Positions 1 through 8,100 of a DNA stretch of 9,884 bases are shown piece after piece. Numbering within the stretch: position 1 is the stretch's first letter; the number at the start of each line of letters is the position of its first letter. The notes beneath the pieces were generated by a model, which saw nothing but the letters and a program-made list of their open reading frames with translations, was not told the origin of the DNA and did not search any database. The translations under genes were made by a program, and so were the position numbers. Origin of the DNA: Flavobacterium sp. (GTDB lineage Bacteria; Bacteroidota; Bacteroidia; Flavobacteriales; Flavobacteriaceae); contig JALRGZ010000147.1 of the NCBI GenBank assembly GCA_023253295.1, forward strand, positions 1 through 9,884, written 5' to 3'.

Positions 1-2
1 TT

Positions 3-341
3 TATATAGATTTGTGGGGGGTTATTCATAATGGTGTCAAATTACATAACTCAGCAATAGCAACTTTAAATGAACTTAAGAAAAAAAATAAAAGTTTTGT
101 TCTATTAACCAATGCTCCAAGACCAAATACTACAGTAAATAAATTTTTAGAAAAAATGGGCATGAGCGAAGATTTGACAAAACATGTTTATACCTCGGGT
201 GAAGCAGCTTTAAATTTTTTAAAAACATCTTTCAAATCTAAGAATTTTTTTCATATAGGTCCTCCTAGAGATTTTGATTTATTCAATGAATTTAAAAATA
301 ATAAATCAACTGAACTAAATGAAAGTGAATATTTACTTTGA
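3..341 (+). pseudogene. Truncated HAD superfamily class IIA hydrolase (TIGR01459-like), N-terminal half only; 5' end outside window
   Basis: The reading frame is open from the window edge, so the true start lies upstream; the TTG at position 12 is an internal Leu, not a start. The frame begins YIDLWGVIHNG, the motif I of a HAD subfamily in which the usual DxDG is DxWG, with the nucleophile Asp at 9-11. Motif II is LLTNAPRP with its Thr at 108-110, followed by YTSGEAAL and FHIGPPRD, all typical of the TIGR01459 group of class IIA (NagD-like) hydrolases. The frame stops at a TGA after ESEYLL, where relatives normally continue with a C-T-G segment, the rest of the C2 cap and then motifs III/IV (Lys and the acidic GDxxxxD loop). 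Those are absent and no other frame downstream restores them. About 113 residues are visible against roughly 280 in the family. It is probably a dead fragment. The substrate is unknown. It is convergent with the kinase gene at 526-4476. Confidence 0.7.
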
Positions 342-473
342 TCTGACATTAAATTTTGTGGATTTTTTGCTAATATAGCATATCTTACCCTATTTTAAAA
401 GGGGTTCACATCAAAGTTATCAAAAATGATATTGACAGTAGTTAACCAAGATTTATATTCGCTCTCTCAAATG

Positions 474-502
474 AAAAAAGCCAGCTAAATAAGCTGACCT
501 TT
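474..502 (-). terminator. Rho-independent terminator of the long histidine kinase gene
   Basis: Read on the minus strand, AAAGGTCAGCT, a five-base loop (TATTT) and AGCTGGCTTT form an 11-pair stem including two G-U wobbles, followed directly by a run of T. It lies 24 bases beyond the stop codon of the kinase gene ending at 526. In plus orientation the two wobbles become mismatches and the trailing T run is shorter, so the minus-strand assignment is preferred, although it may also work weakly for the convergent fragment on the left. Confidence 0.8.
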
Positions 503-525
503 CTATTTTATAAAATAATTGCATT

Positions 526-3500
526 TCAATTTAAATTTCCTATTTGATTTGAAATTTCTATGATAAATTTGGTCCCTTGATGCAACTCTGATTCCACTTG
601 AATTTTTCCTTTTATTTTTTCAACAGCCTCTTTTACAATATACAAACCTAAACCAGATCCGGAAGATAAAGAAGTTGCCCGATAAAACATTTCAAATACT
701 TTTTCCAAATCTTCTTTCTTAATTCCTATACCATTATCCTCAACAACAATGATAGCATTACTTTTATTTACCTCAACAGTAATATTTACGAATGATTTTG
801 TTTTAGAAGTATCTTTATATTTCAAAGCATTTGAAAAAAGATTATTCAAAACCATGCTCAACCTACTGCTATCTGAAATAAATTTTTCTTTAGAATCTAT
901 CTCTATATTTAATTGTAAGTCTTTTACATCTCCAATAAACTTATAACTACCTGTAATCTCTTTTATCATTTTTTCAAAATCAATTTCATTATATTCCAAT
1001 CCTACACGAGCATTCCTAGAATAGTGTAAAATTTCTTCAATAAAATCATCCAATTTTTCAACGCTATTACTGAGCATAGTTAACCTTTCCAACAACTCAT
1101 CGCTGTCTAAGCCCACATCTTCCCTAATCATATATATGAGCCCCAACATTGATTTCAAAGGAGCGCGTAAATCATGTGAAGTACTATACACAAAACGATC
1201 TAACTCTGAATTCGTTTTTTTAAGTTCAGCATTAAAATGAATTAAATCATTCTCATACTTCTTTTGTTCTGTAATATCACGCATAATTTTTGAAGCTCCT
1301 ATAACATTCCCTAATACATCTTTAATTGGCGATATAGTAAGTGAAACATCAATAACAGTTCCGTCCTTTTTTCTTCTTTGCGTCTCATAATGATCAATTG
1401 AAACTCCATTACGCACCTCTTCCAAAATATTTTTTTCCTCTCCTCTCAATTCCAAAGGCAAAAGTAAAGACACATGTCTTCCTATTGTTTCTTCAGCAGT
1501 ATAACCCAAAATCTTCTCGGCACCAATATTCCATGAAGTTATTAGACCATTGATATCCTTACTAATTATAGCATCGTCAGAAGAATTAACAATAGACACC
1601 ATTAACTCTTGCTGCTCTTCATATTTTTTTCTGCTGCTTATATCTCTATAATTCATAATAAAAGCACCTACACTCTCATTATTCAACAAATTAGTTAAAG
1701 TTCCTTCGATCCAAACCACCTGACCAAACTTGTTTATTATCCTAAACTGATTTTGCATTGGAACATCAGGTGATAAAAATGCCTTTTTAAAAAAAACATT
1801 ACCTCTTTCAATTTCATCAGGGTGCATACAGCTAAATATAGGTTTTCCTTTTATTTCATCACATTTATAACCAGAAATAGCATCAGCAGACGGACTTTGA
1901 TATTCAATTTCAAATTTCTCATTGACTAAAACAATTGCATCACTTATATTTTCAGTCAAAGCACGATGTTTTTCTTCGCTTCGTTTTAATTTCAGCTCTG
2001 CATGTTTTCGTTCAGACAAATCAGTTACAAAAACCATCACGTGGGTTACTTCATTATCTACAATAACCGGAACCATTCTTAACCGAACCCATCTGCCGGT
2101 AATTAACGAATTTTCTATCTCCTGATTTTCTCGCGTCTCAAAACACCTGTCCAGAGCAATTTTAGTTGATTCTCTACTTTCTTCAGGTAAAATCTCAATA
2201 CAATCTGCACCTGTAATCTCTTCAATGGTTCTTCCATCCGAAAAAACTCTATTAATTACCTCAATTTTGTAACGCTTATTGATATACAAAATAAGATCTG
2301 GTGAGTTTAAAAATTGATTCTTAAACCTTTCATCCGCACGTTTACGTTCGGTAATTACTTCAGTAAACATAATAACACCCCCTATTTCCCCCTTAGCTTT
2401 ATACCAAGGACGAATTTCCCATCTTAACCACTCAATACTTCCATCAGCTCTTAAAAAAGAATCTTCTTCATTAGATTCAACCGCACCCATCAAACAACGT
2501 TTATGAATCTCTTTCCAACGTTGAGGAACCTCTGGAAATATTTCATAATGACTTTTACCAATTATATTTTTTTCTTGTAAATTATAATCCGTTATCCAAC
2601 GTCTACTAAGAACCATATATTTCATATCGTTATCAAACATTGCCAATGAAGCCGGGCTATGCTCAACAAATAATTGCAGTTGTTCTTTCTTTTCAAACAA
2701 CTCTGCTTCAATTTTTTTTCGTTTTGTTATATTACGTACAATACTTAAACAATTATCATCTTTTAACAAGGTTTCGTTAATTTCAACTTCTACTAAACTG
2801 CCGTCTTTACGTTTTAAACGGGTCTCATTTGTCAAAACTTCATCTTGAGTAGATAAATTAATTTGTAATGACGATTTATTAATTTCTTCCGGAAAAAATA
2901 AATCTTTAGCTTTCATTCTTAAAAGTTCTTCACGAGTATAACCTAATAATTCACCTATACTTGTATTTACTTCTATAATTCTAGAATTTTTATCGACCAA
3001 AAAAATACCATCACCGGCATTCTCAATTAAGGAATGGTATTTTTCCTCACTTTGTTTAAGTTCATTTTGAATTTTTACTTGTTCTGTAACATCAGAGGCA
3101 ATAGATAAAATGGCTTTTCGATTATTATAAATAATTTTATGAGACGTTATTTCCATCAAAATCTCTTCTCCATTTTTTTTAAGATGCCTCCAATTTCTTT
3201 TTTGAATGTTTAAATCTTTATCTTGATCCAGAAAATCTTTAGCAAAATTAATTATCCCTTCTCTATCTTCAATTGGACGATAATCTAAAACTGTCATTGA
3301 AATCCATTCCTCACGACTATATCCATATTTTTCAACTACAGCATCGTTTACTTCTAAAATTTGCAAACTTTCTAAATCCCAAACAATAATATGCCCGGGA
3401 TTATTATTGAAAAGATAGCGATATTTCTCTTCTGATTCTTTAATAAGTAATTCCGTTTTTTTGCGTTCCGTAATATCATGAATAATAGCAAAGAAACCTT

Positions 3501-4476
3501 TCCCTTCAATTAAACGAATACTTATTTCTACATCAATTTCCGAATTGTCTTTTCCTTTTATTTTCCTATTTAATATTGCAACCCCTTCTCTCTTTATTTT
3601 TTCAACATCTTGCTTTTGACTGTATAATTCACTTTTAGGAATTATTTGAGAAATATCCATTTGTAATAACTCTTCATGTGAATACCCTAATAATTTACAA
3701 GCATAGTCGTTTAAATCTATGATATGAGTATCTTGATTTAAAATAATAATAGCTTCACAGGCATATTCAATAATATTTCTATAATTCTCCTCACTAGCAA
3801 TCAACTTATCTGTATTCTGATTAAAATCACTAATGATACTTCTGTTTTTTCTAATAAGATAATAGGCAAAAGGAATTGCAAAAAGAAAAACACCAATCAG
3901 TGTCAACAAAATTCGCTCAATGAAAGTACTGAAGTCAGATAAATTATCCTCATCAATATTTTTTGCAATCTGAACCTGTAACTTAATTAACTTATTTAGT
4001 TGGTTTAAAACAGGTTCAAGATTTGCAAACAAATCTTTTTCTACAAAATTGTTTAATGCAACTTTATCTTCTTTTTCAAGAATCATGACTAAACTATCAA
4101 CTATTACCGATGATTTATTCAGTAGAGCTAAAGTTTTTCGAGCAATTTGTTTTTCAATTGGAGTAATATAGGTAAGCGAATAAGCCCTCCAGTTTACTTT
4201 AATTTTATTTTGAGCTTCACTGATTTTTGTTTTTGCTTCAGCGTAACTTATAAGCTTAGAATTAGCCTGTTGAGTTAAAGAAATGTTTTGCCATGAAGCA
4301 TATCTAACATTTGCCAATTGGTCAATTGGAAGTAATCTATCTTTATATAATTCATGGGAGTTGGAATCAATTTTCTTTATTTTAAAAAAACCATAAATAC
4401 TTATCCCTATTATAAACAAAAACAAGGTAAAAACTAAAAAAACCAACTCCAGAGAGGCTTTAATTTTATTTATCAT
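526..4476 (-). CDS. Membrane multi-PAS sensor histidine kinase, seven PAS domains (HK1)
   Basis: Inner-membrane sensor kinase of 1316 residues. TM1 is at about 9-32. An extracytoplasmic helical sensor at about 35-187 resembles the 4HB_MCP class (note NWRAYSLTYITPIEKQIA). TM2 is at about 188-208. Seven PAS domains follow at about 228-338, 350-467, 478-588, 600-712, 716-823, 834-950 and 956-1070, most ending in a D-I-T-x-R-K type linker. The HisKA helix carries the phosphoacceptor His1101 in STSHDLRAPLKSM. HATPase_c shows the N box (Asn1212, Asn1216), G1 (DNGIGI from Asp1247), F box (FEMF, 1261-1264) and G2 (GSGLGL from Gly1273), so the kinase looks intact. There is no attached receiver. The ATG start is supported by AAGGA just upstream (plus 4480-4484, only 3 bases from ATG) and by alignment with the paralogue at 5186-8392. 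PAS domains 1 and 2 are absent from that paralogue. It ends before a strong terminator and is separated by 319 bases from the receiver gene upstream, so it probably has its own promoter. The ligand is unknown. Confidence 0.93.
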   Translation of the reverse strand: MINKIKASLELVFLVFTLFLFIIGISIYGFFKIKKIDSNSHELYKDRLLPIDQLANVRYASWQNISLTQQANSKLISYAEAKTKISEAQNKIKVNWRAYSLTYITPIEKQIARKTLALLNKSSVIVDSLVMILEKEDKVALNNFVEKDLFANLEPVLNQLNKLIKLQVQIAKNIDEDNLSDFSTFIERILLTLIGVFLFAIPFAYYLIRKNRSIISDFNQNTDKLIASEENYRNIIEYACEAIIILNQDTHIIDLNDYACKLLGYSHEELLQMDISQIIPKSELYSQKQDVEKIKREGVAILNRKIKGKDNSEIDVEISIRLIEGKGFFAIIHDITERKKTELLIKESEEKYRYLFNNNPGHIIVWDLESLQILEVNDAVVEKYGYSREEWISMTVLDYRPIEDREGIINFAKDFLDQDKDLNIQKRNWRHLKKNGEEILMEITSHKIIYNNRKAILSIASDVTEQVKIQNELKQSEEKYHSLIENAGDGIFLVDKNSRIIEVNTSIGELLGYTREELLRMKAKDLFFPEEINKSSLQINLSTQDEVLTNETRLKRKDGSLVEVEINETLLKDDNCLSIVRNITKRKKIEAELFEKKEQLQLFVEHSPASLAMFDNDMKYMVLSRRWITDYNLQEKNIIGKSHYEIFPEVPQRWKEIHKRCLMGAVESNEEDSFLRADGSIEWLRWEIRPWYKAKGEIGGVIMFTEVITERKRADERFKNQFLNSPDLILYINKRYKIEVINRVFSDGRTIEEITGADCIEILPEESRESTKIALDRCFETRENQEIENSLITGRWVRLRMVPVIVDNEVTHVMVFVTDLSERKHAELKLKRSEEKHRALTENISDAIVLVNEKFEIEYQSPSADAISGYKCDEIKGKPIFSCMHPDEIERGNVFFKKAFLSPDVPMQNQFRIINKFGQVVWIEGTLTNLLNNESVGAFIMNYRDISSRKKYEEQQELMVSIVNSSDDAIISKDINGLITSWNIGAEKILGYTAEETIGRHVSLLLPLELRGEEKNILEEVRNGVSIDHYETQRRKKDGTVIDVSLTISPIKDVLGNVIGASKIMRDITEQKKYENDLIHFNAELKKTNSELDRFVYSTSHDLRAPLKSMLGLIYMIREDVGLDSDELLERLTMLSNSVEKLDDFIEEILHYSRNARVGLEYNEIDFEKMIKEITGSYKFIGDVKDLQLNIEIDSKEKFISDSSRLSMVLNNLFSNALKYKDTSKTKSFVNITVEVNKSNAIIVVEDNGIGIKKEDLEKVFEMFYRATSLSSGSGLGLYIVKEAVEKIKGKIQVESELHQGTKFIIEISNQIGNLN
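1181..1290 (-). repeat. High-identity paralogous tract, copy 1 (matches 5841-5950)
   Basis: Within the kinase gene this tract encodes the end of the last PAS domain, the linker helix and the start of the HisKA phosphoacceptor helix. Compared base by base with 5841-5950 (constant offset 4660, no gaps), 101 of 110 positions agree, including 20 consecutive identical bases at 1181-1200 and another 20 at 1221-1240. Flanking parts of the two genes are clearly more diverged. Confidence 0.85.
3052..3801 (-). other. Two-PAS module present in HK1 but missing from its paralogue HK2
   Basis: This stretch encodes about residues 226-475 of HK1, that is PAS1 and PAS2 with their linkers. In HK2 the post-membrane sequence (NSDKL) runs straight into the equivalent of HK1's PAS3 (AEQKYHSLFENAGDAIFLV). 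The length difference of the proteins, 248 residues, is accounted for by this module almost exactly. Both edges fall in the recurring linker motif S-E-E-x-Y that precedes PAS domains, so gain or loss by recombination between linkers is plausible. Boundaries are approximate. Confidence 0.75.
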
Positions 4477-4795
4477 AAATCCTTTTTTAACGCTATATTA
4501 ATTTCTTTTTTATAATGATTAAAAAAACATCATAAAAAATCAAAAAACAGTATTTAATCGCACGAATTTATAATAAAAATAACAATATTATTATTAACAA
4601 ATAACATTTTAAGTTAAAATAAAAAAGAACACCAAAACAACTTTCCGTTTTCTTTTACACTTAATGGATTTATTAATATTGAAAATTTATGTCAAAGTTT
4701 GCATTTGAAGTATAGTAAAAACTAATAACTTAAAATACCATTTTCTATTACTAAAATCAAATTCAAAACAACAACTCATACAAAACCTTTTTACA
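4477..4795. other. 319-base gene-free spacer between receiver gene and HK1
   Basis: Very A/T-rich spacer without a credible coding frame on either strand. It holds the HK1 ribosome binding site (AAGGA, minus strand, 4480-4484), an AT-rich leader, the putative promoter element at 4563-4580 that is shared with the paralogue, and a short imperfect AT palindrome centred near 4586. I see no convincing terminator hairpin after the receiver gene, so some read-through from the HK2-receiver unit into HK1 cannot be excluded. Confidence 0.6.
4563..4580 (-). promoter_or_regulatory. Putative promoter element of HK1, shared with HK2
   Basis: On the minus strand this reads ATTTTTATTATAAATTCG. The last eight bases, TAAATTCG, match the Bacteroidota -7 consensus TAnnTTTG at five of six specified positions. 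Bases 4565-4580 match 8483-8498 upstream of HK2 at 15 of 16 positions, and the distances to the respective ATG are 89 and 91 bases. I cannot find a well-spaced -33 TTG, so the promoter role is inferred from conservation and position. Confidence 0.35.
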
Positions 4796-5179
4796 TTATA
4801 AAGTTCCTAACATCTCAATTTTAAGAGGTTTAGTCATAAACTGCTTTACAACCGGATATTGTAATGCACGATTGATATCCATTGGATCGCTTGAAGAAGA
4901 AAGCATTATAACCGAACATTTGCCTTCCACAGCCATTTGAAATAAAATAAATTGATCCAAAAAGCCAAAACCATCCATGATAGGCATTTTAATATCTAAG
5001 AAAATTAACTCCGGGAACTCATCTGAATTATTTTTTATTTCCTCCAAATACTCTAAGGCAGCAATTGCTGAATTTTTTATAGTGATTTTATCTGTGATTT
5101 GGCTTTTTTTAACAACATGATTGGATACATAATTATCGATATCATTATCATCTATTAAGAGAATATGTTTTACTTTCAT
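4796..5179 (-). CDS. Stand-alone response regulator receiver (CheY/Rcp1-like, no output domain)
   Basis: A 127-residue single REC domain. The acidic pocket is Asp10/Asp11 in LLIDDND, the phosphoacceptor is Asp62 in FLDIKMPIMDG, the switch hydroxyl is Ser94 in MLSSSSD, and the conserved Lys is Lys117 in TKPL; all catalytic positions are present. The S-S-S-S-D loop and spacing resemble the Rcp1 type of receivers often paired with PAS/phytochrome-like kinases. No DNA-binding or enzymatic domain follows, so it must act by protein contact or as a phosphorelay intermediate. The gene begins six bases after the stop of HK2, so it is almost certainly co-transcribed and translationally coupled with HK2, which is its probable phosphodonor; HK1 is a second candidate. 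The start codon has no Shine-Dalgarno motif, as is common in this phylum. The protein ends only ten residues after Lys117, so the last helix is short compared with CheY. I found no frame restoring a longer C-terminus. Confidence 0.92.
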   Translation of the reverse strand: MKVKHILLIDDNDIDNYVSNHVVKKSQITDKITIKNSAIAALEYLEEIKNNSDEFPELIFLDIKMPIMDGFGFLDQFILFQMAVEGKCSVIMLSSSSDPMDINRALQYPVVKQFMTKPLKIEMLGTL

Positions 5180-5185
5180 ATAAAT

Positions 5186-8100
5186 TTAATTTAAATTGCT
5201 AATTTGATTTGGGACATCAATAATAAACTTAGTTCCATAATGTAGCTCCGATTCAACAGAAATGGTTCCTCCTAACTTATCAAGAGCTTCCTTTACAATA
5301 TACAAACCGATACCGGAACCTGAGGCTTGAGTAGTTGCTCTATAAAACATATCAAAAATCTTTTCCTGATTCTCATTTGTAATTCCTATTCCATTATCCT
5401 CAACTACAATTCTCGCCTTTTTTTCATCGGCATTAATCGTAATTTTTACAATAGATGCATCTTTTGAAAAATCTCTATACTTTAAAGCATTTGAGAAAAT
5501 ATTATTTAAGACTATACTCAATCTATTATAATCCGAAATAAATATCTCTTCAGAATTAATTTCTTCTACTATTTGCACTCCTTTTATTTCTTCCGAAAAC
5601 TTATGATCCCGCTTGATTTCTTCTAGCATTTTTCTAAAATCAACTTCATTTTTCTCCAATACCATACGTGAGTTTCTGGAATAACGTAAAATTTCCTCAA
5701 TAAAATCATCAAGTTTCTTGACACTATTTCCTAACATTTTTAATCTATCATGTAAGTCAGTATTTTCAAGATCAATATCTTCCCCCATCATATAAATAAG
5801 TCCCATCATCGATTTTAGCGGTGCTCTTAAGTCATGAGATGTACTATACACAAAACGATCTAGCTCGGCATTTGTTTTCTTAAGTTCAGCATTAAAATGA
5901 ATCAAATCATTCTCATATTTCTTTTGTTCTGTAATATCGCGCATTATTTTTGAAGCCCCAATTACCTTTCCTAAAATATCCTTGATAGGCGAAATTGTTA
6001 AAGAAACATCAATAATAGTTCCGTCTTTTTTTAATCTTCTTGTTTCATAATGATCAATTGAAAACCCCTTTGCTATGTCTTCTAATATTCTTTTTTCTTC
6101 TCCATTAAGATTCGGAGGAAGTAGCTTAGAGATATTCTGACCTATCATTTCTTTAGCAGTATACCCTAAAATTTTCTCTGCTCCTACATTCCATGAAGTA
6201 ATTATTCCATTAATATCCTTACTAATTATAGCATCATCAGTAGTATTGACAATTGAAGACATCAAAACTTGTTGTTCTTCCAGTTTTTTTCTAATAGTAA
6301 TATCTCTATAATTACCTATAAAGGCTTCTACTCCTTCTTTTTCTAACAAATTACTTACAGTACCTTCAATCCAAATTACATCTCCTAATTTATTCTTAAT
6401 TCGAATTTGATTTTGCAATGCTGAACCAGGTGATTCCACTGAATCCTGAAAAAATCGTAGCATTTTACTATAATCATCAGGATGAACTAAATCATAAACT
6501 GTTTTTAATTTTTCATGACCTAATGTGTAGCCAGAGATTTTTTCAACTAAAGGATTATAATATATTATGTTTAAATCTTTATCAATCATAATAATCGCAT
6601 CTCCAACATTTTCAGTCAAAATACGATACCTTTCTTCACTTTGTTTTAATTTCAGTTCAGCCTGTTTTCGTTTAGTGATATCGGTAGCAAAAATCATAAT
6701 ATGAGTCACCTCATCACTTACAATTATAGGTATAAATCTTAACCTATACCAACGTTCCTGAACTAACAAATTCTCAATAAGCTGATTTTTTTGGGTTGCA
6801 AAACATTTTGTTAAAGCCTTTTTAGTGGTTTCTTTATTTTCCTCCGATAAAATCTCAAGACAATTTGAATTAATAATTTCTTCAAGCTGCAATCCTCCAA
6901 AATACTTTCTATTAATGGATTCAACTTTATACTTTTTATTGACATATAATATGATATCCGGAGAATTAAAAAACTGTTTTCTAAACATTTCATCCGCTCT
7001 CTTTCTATCAGTAATCAATTCTGTAAACATAATAATTCCCCCTATTTCGCCCTTAACCTTATACCATGGACGAATTTCCCATTTGAGCCATTCTACACTT
7101 CCATCTTCTCTTAAGAAAGGATCTTCATCATTAAATTCGATAGCTCCTTGAAGACAACGCTGATGGATATCTTTCCAATGCTGTGGAATATCCGGAAAAA
7201 CTTCATAATGACTTTTACCTACTATCTCTTTATCCTTGATATTATAACCTGTTATCCATCGACGACTAAAAGCGATATATTTCATATCATTATCCAACAT
7301 GGCCAAGCAAGCAGGACTGTGCTCTACAAACATTTGTAATAATTCCGTCTTTTCGTGCAACTCTGCTTCTATTTTTTTTCGTTTGCTAATATTACGAACG
7401 ATACTTAAATACGTATTATCTTTCAATACAGTCCTGTTGATTTCTGCATAAACTTCACTACCATCCTTACGCTTCATTAAAATTTCATCAATTAATTTCT
7501 TTTCTTGATTCAATATCTTAACTCTATTAGGAATCCCAACTACATCTTTTGAAGAATATAAATCCTTTACACTCATTCCTTTGAGTTCTTCACAGCTATA
7601 ACCTAATAATTCAGAAGAACTGTTATTACTCTCTGTAATAATTAAATCTTGATTAACCAAAAATATGGCGTCTCCTGCATTTTCAAATAAGGAATGATAT
7701 TTTTGTTCGGCAGAGCTTAATTTATCCGAATTCTTGATGTAATTACTAATAAAATCGCTGTTTTTATTTATAAGATAATAGGTAAAAGGAACAACCAGGA
7801 AAAAGATAATTACGAGTATTATTATAAGACTATTGATAAAAGCTCCAAAATCGGATAAAATTTCACCTACGGTAGCATCGGCCATTTGGAGCTGAACTTC
7901 CCGTAATTTAGTAACTTCAGCTAATATTTTATACAAATTAGATTGAGAAATATTTTTTACAAAACTCCCTAAAGCAACACTATCATTTTTTTCAAATATT
8001 ACTTTTATTTGTTTAATCTCTACTGATGAATTCTTCAATAATACCGAAATATTAGACGTAATTTGTTCCTCTTCAGGCGTTAAACCTGAATGCAAATAAC

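Noticed and set aside
12..14. TTG as start codon of the left-edge hydrolase
   Set aside because: The frame is open upstream with Y-I-D preceding it, and that Asp is the catalytic nucleophile of HAD motif I, so the start lies outside the window.
400..488. Short plus-strand frame containing M-I-L-T-V-V-N-Q and ending in the terminator
   Set aside because: About 29 codons, no ribosome binding site, overlaps the terminator stem, and resembles no family I know.
749..946. Open frame on the plus strand inside the HK1 gene
   Set aside because: It is antisense to the conserved ATPase domain, has no recognisable family features, and is explained by the coding strand's composition. The same applies to plus-strand frames at 1922-2125, 6825-7151, 7148-7339 and 8090-8302.
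4620..4795. Remnant of a second receiver gene lost after the duplication
   Set aside because: Reading the three minus-strand frames of this spacer and of 342-525 gave no receiver motifs.
6811..6993. 60-residue open frame on the minus strand in another frame of HK2
   Set aside because: It overlaps a conserved PAS domain in a different frame and has no start signal or family resemblance.
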